Origin: Oscillospiraceae bacterium
GTDB taxonomy: Bacteria > Bacillota > Clostridia > Oscillospirales > Acutalibacteraceae
DNA length: 42,844 bases
Assembly: GCA_015065925.1 (NCBI GenBank)
Contig: SVPL01000016.1
Coordinates: 1 to 42,844 of the forward strand
Reading direction: 5' to 3'
Below the pieces are notes generated by a model that was not told the DNA's origin, did not search any database, and was given only the letters and a program-made list of their open reading frames with translations. A program made the translations under genes and the position numbers. Numbering within the stretch: position 1 is the first letter of the stretch; the number at the start of each line of letters is the position of its first letter. Shown here one piece after another: positions 1-8,134 of the stretch.

Positions 1-1
1 T

Positions 2-445
2 GCCGCTAAAACAAGCAAATTTGCAACAATCTTCAAAAGTCAGGCAGCCCTTTGCCGTGCTCTTGCTGTTAAATATGACCTTGGTTTCCGCACAAGAAAA
101 GCATATCAAGAAAAGGATATAAATGAACTAAAGGTTATATGTGATGATTATTTACTAGTAATGGAAAGAATTGAAGAATTTTTAACCTGCTTTAGCAAGC
201 ATTGGTTTGAGGAAAATAAGCCTCACGGAATAGATGTTACAGAAATCCGTATAGGTGCAATCTTAACCAGACTTCGCTCTGCAAGGAGAAGACTGATTTC
301 CTTTATTGCAGGTGATATAGATAAAATTGATGAATTGGAAGAAGAAATTTTACTTTTTAGAGGACACGGCTGTAATGCAGTAAATTATCAGCAATTACCC
401 GCGGTTAATATATGGCATTTGATTGCTTCGCCTAACTTTATATAA
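2..445 (+). CDS. C-terminal part of a probable GH20-type beta-N-acetylhexosaminidase (5' end outside window)
   Basis: The frame is open from the left edge of the window to a TAA at 445, so this is the 3' end of a longer gene (147 codons visible). The visible part is helical and charged. It contains FRTRKAYQEKD, the segment WFEENKPHGIDVTEIRIG, LTRLRSARRRL, a DKIDELEEE helix, and ends IWHLIASPNFI. This resembles the alpha-helical C-terminal extension I recognise from clostridial family 20 hexosaminidases, which release terminal N-acetylhexosamine from glycans. The catalytic Asp-Glu pair would lie upstream of the window, so function cannot be checked here. An internal ATG at 161 is not a plausible start because coding continues upstream in frame. 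A strong terminator follows at 464. The family call is recognition of a C-terminal pattern only. Confidence 0.5.
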   Translation, partial: AAKTSKFATIFKSQAALCRALAVKYDLGFRTRKAYQEKDINELKVICDDYLLVMERIEEFLTCFSKHWFEENKPHGIDVTEIRIGAILTRLRSARRRLISFIAGDIDKIDELEEEILLFRGHGCNAVNYQQLPAVNIWHLIASPNFI

Positions 446-463
446 AAATTAATATAATATTAC

Positions 464-510
464 ACTGCTTTTTTATGCATTTATGGCATAAAAAAGCAGT
501 ATATATTTTT
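464..510 (+). terminator. Rho-independent terminator after the GH20-like gene
   Basis: A perfect 15-bp stem, arms ACTGCTTTTTTATGC (464-478) and GCATAAAAAAGCAGT (486-500), encloses a 7-nt loop and is followed by a T-rich tract. It lies 18 bp after the stop codon. Confidence 0.85.
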
Positions 511-559
511 GTCTTTATGGTTATTAAGTAGATTTTAGGTTACAAAAGCCGCTAAACTG

Positions 560-588
560 TTGACTTAATTCATATTTAACAGTAAAAT
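560..588 (+). promoter_or_regulatory. Sigma-A-type promoter for the NlpC/P60-SpaA gene
   Basis: TTGACT (560-565), 17-bp spacer, TAAAAT (583-588). The start codon is at 634, with AGGTGG as ribosome binding site about 10 nt before it. Confidence 0.6.
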
Positions 589-633
589 TAACGGGTTGAT
601 ATTAAAATTCAAACCAATAGGTGGACTGTAAAT

Positions 634-2085
634 ATGATTAAACCATTTCTAAAACGCATTATTCCCGAGTGGATTCAAAAAAGCACCTTTTTCAGAAGTA
701 TTTGTAAGCATAAGTTTTCTGTAACCGCTATAGTAGCGCTTTTAATTTGCGTTTGTACCGTTATGGGTACTGCTGCTGTAATGACCGAGGACACCGCACG
801 GACTTCAAGTCTTAATTCGGTATCAGAGCAAAGTGATGTAATTAATTCAAGCGAGGTTTTAGAGAGCTCTTCCGAAATTTCTTCGGTTGTAACCGAAACA
901 ACAACCACCTCGATTGCACCTTCTGGTAAGGTGTCAACTTCAACCTCATCAAAGAAAAAAACGGGTAAAACAAGCTCGAAAGCAACAACCGCCGGTTCTA
1001 CCAAAAAGCCTACCGTTAGCGGTGGATATCAATATAACACCAATCTTGATATTGAAGACAATGTGTTTATGGATTCCTTAATCTACACAGGCTACAATAT
1101 GAAAAAGCACCGTGCAGACGGCAAAATGTGGCAGTATATTCTTGCAAAATACAAAAGGGGATACGGCTGGCTTTCCAATATAACCTATGCAGGCGGCTCC
1201 ACAGGTCTGGAAACTAAAAACGGTAAGCCCGATATAAAGTATTTTGAAAGAAACGGTCTTGTATGCGCATCCTTTGCTACATATGTTTATTTTAACTATC
1301 TGCCAAATGTAGCGGGTATTGATACATCCTCTTTACCCCGTCCCGAAAACACAAAGCTTGCCGATAGTTGGTATAAAGCCGTTCAGCAATGGGTTAAAAA
1401 GGGCTATTCCAAAACCATAGATTTTACTGCGAAAAAGGATTCTTCTAACTATATTGTTTTTAAACCCAAACAGGAAATTCCCATCGGTTCAATAATAATT
1501 TTCCGCCCATATTCATCAAAGGCTAAGGTTGGCTCCCATGTTGTTGTGTATGCGGGATACAAAAACGGCTTCCATTGGGTGTATCACGTAGGAACCAAAA
1601 ACGGTCCTGAAATGTGTGCGGTAGAGCGTATGCTTTACGGTCCCGAACCACAATGGCCATTGATGGTTGTAACCACCCCTTCAAATATCAGAATGGCGGC
1701 TATGTTAGAGGTTGAACTCAAAGACGATAGCGGCAAAGCTATTTCGGGAGTTGAGTTTTCTCTTAAAAGTAAAGAAACAGGCAAAACTATTAAACTTGGT
1801 AAAACCGATAAAAACGGAAAAATCACCAAAGAATGTTTGAACTATGGCGAATACACCCTTATTCAAACCGCAGTTCCAAAGGGATATACAGCTAATACAA
1901 CTCAAACCAAGGTGAATTTAACTACTAAAAATAACAGTAAAAATACTATAAAAATAGTAAATACAAAGGAAAAACCGGTGGTTACTTCTTCGCCTTCGTC
2001 AAACACATCGAAAGAGCAGGAAACATCTTCTGATACTTCAAGCGATATTTCAAGCGATATTTCAAGTAGTTCGGCATCAGAGTAA
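634..2085 (+). CDS. Membrane-anchored NlpC/P60-like cysteine peptidase with SpaA-like domain
   Basis: 483 residues. One hydrophobic segment at about residues 29-51 after a basic N-terminus suggests a signal anchor. It is followed by a Ser/Thr/Lys-rich, probably disordered linker (about 53-125). Residues 200-330 look like an NlpC/P60 or CHAP-type fold: a candidate catalytic Cys at 211 (GLVCASFATY), His at 302 (VGSHVVVYAGY) and a further His at 318. Residues 356-445 match a SpaA/prealbumin-like beta domain (SGVEFSLKSKETGK, TDKNGKITKECLNYGEYTL, VPKGYTAN). The tail is Ser-rich with tandem DISS repeats. No LPXTG motif is visible, so sortase anchoring is unlikely and the N-terminal helix should hold it outside the membrane. 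Probable role (inference): peptidoglycan or cell-surface peptide hydrolysis. Own promoter and terminator make it monocistronic. Confidence 0.7.
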   Translation: MIKPFLKRIIPEWIQKSTFFRSICKHKFSVTAIVALLICVCTVMGTAAVMTEDTARTSSLNSVSEQSDVINSSEVLESSSEISSVVTETTTTSIAPSGKVSTSTSSKKKTGKTSSKATTAGSTKKPTVSGGYQYNTNLDIEDNVFMDSLIYTGYNMKKHRADGKMWQYILAKYKRGYGWLSNITYAGGSTGLETKNGKPDIKYFERNGLVCASFATYVYFNYLPNVAGIDTSSLPRPENTKLADSWYKAVQQWVKKGYSKTIDFTAKKDSSNYIVFKPKQEIPIGSIIIFRPYSSKAKVGSHVVVYAGYKNGFHWVYHVGTKNGPEMCAVERMLYGPEPQWPLMVVTTPSNIRMAAMLEVELKDDSGKAISGVEFSLKSKETGKTIKLGKTDKNGKITKECLNYGEYTLIQTAVPKGYTANTTQTKVNLTTKNNSKNTIKIVNTKEKPVVTSSPSSNTSKEQETSSDTSSDISSDISSSSASE

Positions 2086-2089
2086 TTAT

Positions 2090-2132
2090 AAAAAGGGTAA
2101 TGTGTAGGTATGCATATTATCCTTTTTCTTTT
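2090..2132 (+). terminator. Terminator after the NlpC/P60-SpaA gene
   Basis: The left arm AAAAAGGGTAATGTG pairs with CATATTATCCTTTTT through two G-T wobbles. The T-rich stretch CTTTTTCTTTT closes the 3' side. Confidence 0.65.
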
Positions 2133-2162
2133 AAAAATTTTAAAAAAATATATATAAAGTAA

Positions 2163-2191
2163 TTGCATTTTAATCGGATATAGAGTATCAT
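2163..2191 (+). promoter_or_regulatory. Promoter of the TIM-barrel/EamA operon
   Basis: TTGCAT (2163-2168), 17-bp spacer, TATCAT (2186-2191). Transcription from here would begin near 2198, which makes the ATG at 2199 leaderless and favours the start at 2223. Confidence 0.5.
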
Positions 2192-2222
2192 TAGAAAGAT
2201 GATTTATAAAGGAATGACTTAT

Positions 2223-3092
2223 ATGACAGTTAGAGATAAATTATGGCTTTTTGCAAGCTGTGCGCACGATGACGATCCTTCTCTTGGCAAATCCCCAACC
2301 CATCAGCGTTATTTAAAAAAATCGCGCATTACCCCTGCCGAGGGTTGCTTTATGCTTGATATACCTAACATTATTATGGTTGGTTCTTCGGGCGGTGAGC
2401 CCGTACCCTTTTCTTATGACGCTTTAGGCTATGCCGAGAGCTTTTGTCGCTTGGACAGAGTTCTTTGGAGCGTCACAGGTTCGGGGGGGTTCAGAAGCGG
2501 TAATGAAGAAGCCTTTATTTGTGATATGGCAAAAAAATACCCCAATGTCATTGGTGGCTTTGCTGACGATTTGTTTTTTAATGATGACCTTGGCGGCATT
2601 GAAGATGAGGAGCTTTTAAAGGAGCTTACCGAGAAAAAAGAAAAAAACCAAGCTATTTTAAAAAGTGTTACATCTACCTTTAAAAATGCACCGCGTCCTA
2701 TGGAGCTTTGGGCAACCGTTTACATAAGCAATGCTGAGGCAAGGCTTTGGGACGAAAATCCCGAATTTTGGAATAGCTTTACAGGTCTTTCCCTTTGGAC
2801 TTGGGAAATGAAGGATTTACCTAAATTAGAAGCCAATTTTAAAACGGTAAAAAAGGCGTTCCCCAATAAAAAGCTCTATTTAGGTGTTTATATTTATGAC
2901 TATATGTCAGGGGAGCCCATTCCCAACGATTTAATGGAGCATCAGTGCGAATTCGGACTTAAAATGCTTAAAGAAAAGCAAATTGAGGGTATGATTTTTC
3001 TAACCAACTGTGTAATGGGAATTGGACTTCCCAGCGAATATTGGTTAAGAGAATGGATAGATAAAAATAAAAATATTGAACTTGGTGAGTAG
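2223..3092 (+). CDS. Uncharacterised protein, probable TIM-barrel (glycosidase-like) enzyme
   Basis: 289 residues from the ATG at 2223, chosen because AAAGG (2208-2212) sits about 10 nt upstream; in-frame ATGs at 2199 and 2214 lack a usable ribosome binding site. The protein is soluble with no signal peptide. Landmarks are MTVRDKLWLFASCAHD at the N-terminus, RITPAEGCFMLDIPNIIMVG, RVLWSVTGSGGFRSGNEE, KYPNVIGGFADDLFF with an acidic DD pair, FTGLSLWTWEMKDLPKLE, NKKLYLGVYIYDY and a C-terminal EGMIFLTNCVMGIGL. The alternating strands and helices, with acidic residues at strand ends, suggest a TIM barrel. I recognise this as a recurrent but unnamed family. It is followed after 3 bp by two EamA transporters, suggesting that all three handle one compound. 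Substrate unknown. Confidence 0.55.
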   Translation: MTVRDKLWLFASCAHDDDPSLGKSPTHQRYLKKSRITPAEGCFMLDIPNIIMVGSSGGEPVPFSYDALGYAESFCRLDRVLWSVTGSGGFRSGNEEAFICDMAKKYPNVIGGFADDLFFNDDLGGIEDEELLKELTEKKEKNQAILKSVTSTFKNAPRPMELWATVYISNAEARLWDENPEFWNSFTGLSLWTWEMKDLPKLEANFKTVKKAFPNKKLYLGVYIYDYMSGEPIPNDLMEHQCEFGLKMLKEKQIEGMIFLTNCVMGIGLPSEYWLREWIDKNKNIELGE

Positions 3093-3095
3093 CAA

Positions 3096-4055
3096 ATGCA
3101 AGCAATTTTAATAATATCAATTATTGTTCTTTATAGTCTGCAAACCCTTTTTTGTACTTTTTTTAATCAAAAATATAAAGGCAGAGAAGACCTTTCGTCC
3201 TCAGTGTTTTGTATTCTTCAGGGCGTGTTTATAGTTATATTCACCCTTGTGTGGATGGCATTTGATATTAGTGCATCTCTTGACGGCTTTTCAGCAAAAT
3301 GGATAGGCTTTAGCTTTGCACCGTCATTATTTACAGTTTGCATAGGCGTACTTAATGCAGTAGCCCTTTTTGGTTATAATAACGCTTTAATTAAGGCGGG
3401 AGCCAAAGGTTCCTATGCATTTATGAATATTGCTATGATTTTTGGCGGTATTCTTATACCTGCAATTTACGAAATGTTTACGGGGCATAAATTAGAGGTT
3501 TATCATTATATAGCAATAGCGGTTATGTTTGTTGCCTTTATTCTTATGAATTATAAGGATATGAAGTTAAAGGGAACCACCCTTATTTATTACATATATT
3601 GTTTAATTCTTGGCGTTTGTAACGGACTTTACGGAACATTTTTAAAAATCCAAAGTATGTACGCTGAAAATGAAAGCAACGAAATGGTAATAATCACATT
3701 TGGAGTTATGGGATTATTGGCTTTTGTTAAGTTGGCGGTTACAGAGAAAAAACAATTACCATCTGCATTTAAAATGGGAAAACAAGCCGTACTTCCAATG
3801 CTTTTATGCTTTATAGTTTCGGCAATGGCAATAAATGTTTATATGCTCCTAATCCCCCTATTGGGTAATGTTGTTACAATTCTTTATACTGTTGATAACG
3901 GCGGAGTGTTTGTTCTTTCGGCTATATATTCCGTAATTTTCTTTAAAGAAAAAATAGATAAATTCAAACTAATAGGAATGATTTTAGCCGTTTTAAGCAT
4001 AGTCGCTTTGGCACTGAATACAGAGTCTATAGCAGTTTTGAAGTCCTTGTTATAA
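3096..4055 (+). CDS. EamA/DMT-superfamily transporter 1
   Basis: 319 residues and strongly hydrophobic, about ten membrane helices in two repeats of five, as expected for the drug/metabolite transporter superfamily. Helix ends carry typical features: FGYNNALIKAGAKGSYAFMNIAMIFGG in the first repeat (read as two pieces around residue 100) and VDNGGVFVLSAIYSVIFFKEKID near the C-terminus, the usual last-helix pattern of EamA proteins. It starts 3 bp after the upstream stop, with GGTGAG as ribosome binding site inside the upstream coding end, so it is translated from the same mRNA. Direction and substrate cannot be read from sequence. The family includes sugar, amino-acid and nucleotide-sugar carriers. 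Confidence 0.75.
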   Translation: MQAILIISIIVLYSLQTLFCTFFNQKYKGREDLSSSVFCILQGVFIVIFTLVWMAFDISASLDGFSAKWIGFSFAPSLFTVCIGVLNAVALFGYNNALIKAGAKGSYAFMNIAMIFGGILIPAIYEMFTGHKLEVYHYIAIAVMFVAFILMNYKDMKLKGTTLIYYIYCLILGVCNGLYGTFLKIQSMYAENESNEMVIITFGVMGLLAFVKLAVTEKKQLPSAFKMGKQAVLPMLLCFIVSAMAINVYMLLIPLLGNVVTILYTVDNGGVFVLSAIYSVIFFKEKIDKFKLIGMILAVLSIVALALNTESIAVLKSLL

Positions 4056-4088
4056 TAAAAAACTTAACAAAAAGGAGATTGAAAAATT

Positions 4089-4946
4089 TTGATATTATAT
4101 CTTTTATTAATGTTAAGTATATTACTTGAAACCACTAAAAATATTTTTTCTAACAATTTTACTAAAAAGAATTTAAAAACTGAAACCGATATTTATAAAT
4201 TTAATTTTTTTATGTATATAGGTTCGGTTATTGTACTTATGTTTTTTAAGGTAGAAAAAACATCAACCTATACAATTTTGTTGGCGTTTGCCTTTGCGTT
4301 GGCGATTTGGCTAAATCAATATTTCTTTTTAAAGGCCTTGAAATGCGGAACAATGTCTTTTACCACATTTATAATTGGTTCGGGATTGGTCATTCCTATT
4401 ATTTTTGGAGCAATTGTGTGGAAAGAAAATATTACTTTGTTTCAACAAATTCTTCTGATTGTACTTATTTTTTCTATATCTCTTTCGCTCAATCTTTCTA
4501 AAGGCAAGGTTGGCTTAAAATGGTTAGGTCTGGCAATCTTAAGTATGTTGTTTTTAGGGGCTATAGGTATTATTCAAACAATTCAACAAGAATCTGATTA
4601 CTCCAAAGAGTTTATTGGATTTTTGAGATACAGTTTTATTTTTACGGTAATAATCAATTTTTTGGGATGGCAGATTTGCAGAAGAAAACAAAAAGCAAGC
4701 TTCACAATAAAAAGCTCTGCAATTTTACAGGCGGGATTTTCGGGCTCTTTTATGGGTGCAGTTCATATAATAAATTTGTACCTTGCAGGTGCTTTGCCAA
4801 AGGTAATATTCTTCCCTGTATCAAACGGCGGTCTTATTTTTGTGACTCTCATTTCGGATCTTGTTTTTTTTAAAGAAAGACTAAATTTAAAACAATGGAT
4901 AGGTATAATTCTAGGCACAGGCATACTTTGCGTTATAGGACTTTAA
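4089..4946 (+). CDS. EamA/DMT-superfamily transporter 2
   Basis: 285 residues, start TTG at 4089 with AAGGAG at 4073-4078. About ten membrane helices. Late motifs PVSNGGLIFVTLISDLVFFK and ERLNLKQWIGIILG mirror the end of the upstream transporter. It is shorter and more diverged than its neighbour, and the two could form a heterodimer, as small paired DMT proteins do (inference). It is the last gene of the unit; a terminator lies 100 bp downstream. Confidence 0.7.
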   Translation: MILYLLLMLSILLETTKNIFSNNFTKKNLKTETDIYKFNFFMYIGSVIVLMFFKVEKTSTYTILLAFAFALAIWLNQYFFLKALKCGTMSFTTFIIGSGLVIPIIFGAIVWKENITLFQQILLIVLIFSISLSLNLSKGKVGLKWLGLAILSMLFLGAIGIIQTIQQESDYSKEFIGFLRYSFIFTVIINFLGWQICRRKQKASFTIKSSAILQAGFSGSFMGAVHIINLYLAGALPKVIFFPVSNGGLIFVTLISDLVFFKERLNLKQWIGIILGTGILCVIGL

Positions 4947-5043
4947 TATTAATCGAAATTTTATAACCGAATGGATGCTATGTGTTGATGGCGGTATTTT
5001 GGTATATATAGTTTCGCCCCAATTTTAAATAAATAGTTTAAAT

Positions 5044-5089
5044 AAAAACGGTCTGTCTCGTTTTAATCGAGATAGACCGTTTTTATTTA
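5044..5089. terminator. Bidirectional terminator between convergent genes
   Basis: 17-bp arms 5044-5060 and 5068-5084 (core GGTCTGTCTCG with CGAGATAGACC, one G-T wobble), flanked by A-runs and T-runs on both sides. It serves the EamA gene on + and the oxidoreductase on -. Confidence 0.85.
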
Positions 5090-6157
5090 TTTAGATTTAT
5101 TAATTTTTACAATCTTGGTGTTGTTTTTAAGCATTGCGATTACTCTTATAACCTCTAATGCCTCGTCGTCGGTAATGGGGTAGGGAGTGCCTTCACGGAA
5201 ATCCTTGTAAAGGTGGGTCCACATCTGGGAGAGATTTTCGCCTTCAAGCTCGTATTCCTTTTCAATCCATTCAATGGGAGTTTTGGTAGCAAAGGTACCG
5301 CTTTTACCAAAGCTCATTGCGGGTGCACCGGGGTTAGCGATTGGCTCGGGAATAACCTGCTCGGGATTAATGTAGCGAAGCTTAACCTTATTTCCAATCG
5401 TTTCAATAGCGCCGCGGTTACCGTAGGCGTAAAATTCACGCGCTCTGGGAAGTGCAACAGCACCCGAAAGGGTGAGAGTAACTGTACGGTCATTTTCACC
5501 TAAAAGTCTGATATAAACATGGTCCTCACAGTCACCGCCCGCAGTTACGTGCTTAAATTCGCTGTATGTATCGGCAACCTTAGCACCCAAAAGATTTAAG
5601 CAGTGGTCTATAAGGTGGGGACCCCAGTTTCTGAAAAGACCGCCGCCAAACTCATTAAGAGTCTGCCAGTCATCACGAAATTCAAAGCCAAGACAGGTGG
5701 TTCCCGCCTCGTACACATCACCTAAAATACCCGAGTTAATTGTATTTAAAACCTCGTTAAAGGCAACCTCAAAACGGCGGTTGTGACGAACAAAAAGTCT
5801 GGGTTTGCCGGGCTTGTTGCTGTTATCCATTAAATCCTTAGCCTGCTCATATTCAACCGAAAGGGGCTTTTCTACCAAAACAGCCTTGCCTGCATCAAGC
5901 GCCATTTTAGCGTGCTTGTAATGGTCGCAGGAGCGGGTTGCAATGTCTACAAGCTCAACCTCAGGGTCATTTACAAGGTCTTGGACCCTTGTGTAGATTT
6001 TGCAGCCGTATTTTTCCTTCATCATATCAATTCTTTCCTCAATGATGTCACAAGCGGCTACGATTTTAAACATATCCTCTTTGTCGGCAACTTCTACTGT
6101 GTGGGCACCCCAGCCTGCACGGCCAATACCCACAATACCAATTTTAATAGGTTCCAT
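5087..6157 (-). CDS. Gfo/Idh/MocA-family NAD(P)-dependent oxidoreductase
   Basis: 356 residues from the ATG at 6157, which has AAAGGAG 6-7 nt upstream; the ATG at 6181 has no such site. The N-terminal Rossmann domain shows GIVGIGRAGWGAH, then VAACDI, and the family motif VEKPLS. The C-terminal alpha/beta domain has GGGLFRNWGPHLIDHCLNLLG, equivalent to the conserved GG..D.G.H..D segment with the catalytic His. Members oxidise or reduce hydroxyls on sugars, inositols and related polyols in the cytoplasm. The exact substrate is not readable. It is monocistronic, with its own promoter and terminator. A second, partial member of the family lies at the right edge of the window. Confidence 0.85.
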   Translation of the reverse strand: MEPIKIGIVGIGRAGWGAHTVEVADKEDMFKIVAACDIIEERIDMMKEKYGCKIYTRVQDLVNDPEVELVDIATRSCDHYKHAKMALDAGKAVLVEKPLSVEYEQAKDLMDNSNKPGKPRLFVRHNRRFEVAFNEVLNTINSGILGDVYEAGTTCLGFEFRDDWQTLNEFGGGLFRNWGPHLIDHCLNLLGAKVADTYSEFKHVTAGGDCEDHVYIRLLGENDRTVTLTLSGAVALPRAREFYAYGNRGAIETIGNKVKLRYINPEQVIPEPIANPGAPAMSFGKSGTFATKTPIEWIEKEYELEGENLSQMWTHLYKDFREGTPYPITDDEALEVIRVIAMLKNNTKIVKINKSK

Positions 6158-6202
6158 AAAAATATCTCCTTTGCTTTGCATTAAAAATGCGTTTACAAGA
6201 AC

Positions 6203-6230
6203 ATTATATTACTTTTGAAAAATATGTCAA
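6203..6230 (-). promoter_or_regulatory. Promoter of the Gfo/Idh/MocA gene
   Basis: Read on the minus strand: TTGACA (6230-6225), 16-bp spacer, TATAAT (6208-6203). Both hexamers match consensus. Confidence 0.7.
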
Positions 6231-6274
6231 TACAAAAATGTTTGTTTTGCGTAATTTCTACTGCAGTTTACTTT

Positions 6275-8023
6275 TTATTCCGCCGAATAGAGCTTATAAA
6301 ATTCGCTGTAAATTCCGCCTTTTTCAAGGAGCTCTTTATGTGTTCCCGATTCCTCAATTCCGTTTTCGGTAAGCACCAAAATTCTGTCGGCATTTTTAAT
6401 GGTTGTAAGGCGGTGGGCTATAGTAAAGGTAGTTCTGCCCTTTGTAAGCCTTTCAAGTGATTTTTGCACCAATCTTTCGCTCTCGTTATCAAGTGCGCTT
6501 GTCGCCTCGTCGAGAATTAAAATAGGCGGATTTTTAAGGAATACTCGGGCAATGGATATTCTTTGCTTTTGACCGCCCGAAAGCATTATTCCGCGTTCAC
6601 CAACATATGAGTCGTAACCGTCAGGAAGCTCATCTATAAATTCATCTGCACCCGCGAGCTTAGCGGCGGCTTTTATTTCTTCATCTGTTGCGTTGGGGTT
6701 TCCATAAGCAATGTTTTCCCTTATACTACCCGAAAAAAGGTAAACCTCCTGAGCTACCATACCAATATTTTCTCTAAGGGATTTAAGGGTTACGGCTTTA
6801 ATGTTTTTACCGTCAATGGTTATTTCACCATCGGTTATATCATAAAAGCGGGGGAGTAGTGAGCAAAGTGTAGTTTTACCACCGCCCGACGGCCCTACAA
6901 GGGCAATGTTTTCGCCCGATTTTACGCTAAGCTCCAGATTTGAAATAACATCCTTGTTACCCTCGTTATAATGGAAGGAAACACCTTTAAATTCAATCTC
7001 TCCCTTGACATTTTTAAGCTCGGTTGCACCTTTTTCGTCTTTAATATCAGGCTCGATATCAAGGATTTCAGAAAAGCGCTCAATACCCGTCATACCGCGA
7101 TTAAACTGCTCGGAAAATTCTACAATTCTGCGTACAGAGGTCATAAGGGTGGTAACAAAAAGAAGGTACGCAACATAGTCGCCTGCCGTAATTTGTTCGT
7201 TTTTAAGGAAGAAGGCGCCAACAGCAACTACAATAATGTACATCAGTCCGTCAAAAAGTCGGGTGCAGGACTGAAAAGCGCCCATAATTTTGTAAACGCG
7301 CTCTTTTACCTTTAAAAATACAAGATTGCCCTTGTTAAACTTTTCCTTTTCGTACTCCTCTTTGGCATAGGATTTTACAACTCTGACTCCAAGCAGACTA
7401 TCCTCAATTTGGGAATTAAGCTCACCAATTTGGGTGCGGGATTCACGAAAACCGTCCTTCATTCGTTTCTGATACCTTGCCAAAACAAGTGTCATAACGG
7501 GAATTATGGCAAAAACAATAATGGTTAAGGGAACATTCATAGTGCAAAGAATTATAAAGGATGCAATTATTTTTATTCCCGCAATAAAAAATTCTTCGGG
7601 ACAGTGGTGGGCAAACTCGGTAACATCAAAAAGGTCGTTGGTAATGCGTGACATTAGCGTGCCAACCTTAGCGGTGTCATAATATGTAAATGACAGCTTT
7701 TGCAAATGGCCAAAAAAGTCACGGCGCATATCGGTTTCAATTTTCGCACCCATTATATGCCCTACCGACGCCATATAGTAGTTGGCAAAGGTATCTATAA
7801 TTCTTAAAACTATGTAAAAAATTGCCCAGGTTAAAATAAGCTGTGTTGTAAGGGAGGCAATATCGGTTGTGGCATAACCTGTTATTTGTCTTGCAATAAG
7901 CGGTAAAACAAGTTCGCAAATAGTAGTAAGCGCCGCGCATAATAAATCCAAAATAAGTGTTTTTGTGTAGTTTTTGTAGTATGGTAAAAATCTTTTTAAA
8001 AGCTTAGGCTTTTGCTTTTTCAT
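6275..8023 (-). CDS. ABC-type exporter half-transporter (fused membrane and ATPase domains)
   Basis: 582 residues. The membrane domain occupies about residues 20-320 with six helices. The ATPase domain follows with Walker A GPSGGGKT (377-384), Q-loop Gln425, signature LSGGQ (481-485), Walker B ILILDE (501-506), D-loop SALD and switch His537 (TIAHRLTTI). All catalytic residues are present. The architecture is that of MsbA/LmrA/BmrA-like exporters of lipids, drugs or peptides, which work as dimers. No C39 peptidase domain is present, so it is not a leader-cleaving bacteriocin exporter. It has its own promoter and no partner half-transporter next to it, so a homodimer is likely. Substrate unknown. 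Confidence 0.9.
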   Translation of the reverse strand: MKKQKPKLLKRFLPYYKNYTKTLILDLLCAALTTICELVLPLIARQITGYATTDIASLTTQLILTWAIFYIVLRIIDTFANYYMASVGHIMGAKIETDMRRDFFGHLQKLSFTYYDTAKVGTLMSRITNDLFDVTEFAHHCPEEFFIAGIKIIASFIILCTMNVPLTIIVFAIIPVMTLVLARYQKRMKDGFRESRTQIGELNSQIEDSLLGVRVVKSYAKEEYEKEKFNKGNLVFLKVKERVYKIMGAFQSCTRLFDGLMYIIVVAVGAFFLKNEQITAGDYVAYLLFVTTLMTSVRRIVEFSEQFNRGMTGIERFSEILDIEPDIKDEKGATELKNVKGEIEFKGVSFHYNEGNKDVISNLELSVKSGENIALVGPSGGGKTTLCSLLPRFYDITDGEITIDGKNIKAVTLKSLRENIGMVAQEVYLFSGSIRENIAYGNPNATDEEIKAAAKLAGADEFIDELPDGYDSYVGERGIMLSGGQKQRISIARVFLKNPPILILDEATSALDNESERLVQKSLERLTKGRTTFTIAHRLTTIKNADRILVLTENGIEESGTHKELLEKGGIYSEFYKLYSAE

Positions 8024-8060
8024 TTAACGCTTCATTCCTTAATAAAAATTCTATTCTTTA

Positions 8061-8089
8061 ATTATAATATATTAATATTGGGTTTTCAA
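8061..8089 (-). promoter_or_regulatory. Promoter of the ABC exporter gene
   Basis: On the minus strand TTGAAA (8089-8084), 17-bp spacer, TATAAT (8066-8061). The start codon is about 40 nt downstream, with AAGGAA as a modest ribosome binding site. Confidence 0.65.
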
Positions 8090-8092
8090 CAA

Positions 8093-8129
8093 AAAGACGA
8101 TAAAAGTCTTTAAAACCTTTATCGTCTTT
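8093..8129 (-). terminator. Terminator of the NSS symporter gene
   Basis: Arms AAAGACGATAAA and TTTATCGTCTTT flank a short loop just past the stop at 8135. In minus-strand sense the hairpin ends in a TTTTTG tract. Confidence 0.75.
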
Positions 8130-8134
8130 ATAAT

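Noticed and set aside
675..1004. Minus-strand ORF of 109 codons
   Set aside because: It is the reverse of the Ser/Thr-rich region of the surface protein, has no ribosome binding site and an implausible Val/Glu-rich content.
6275..8023. Dedicated exporter of the RiPP-like cluster
   Set aside because: It lies more than 20 kb away, has its own promoter and has no C39 peptidase domain.
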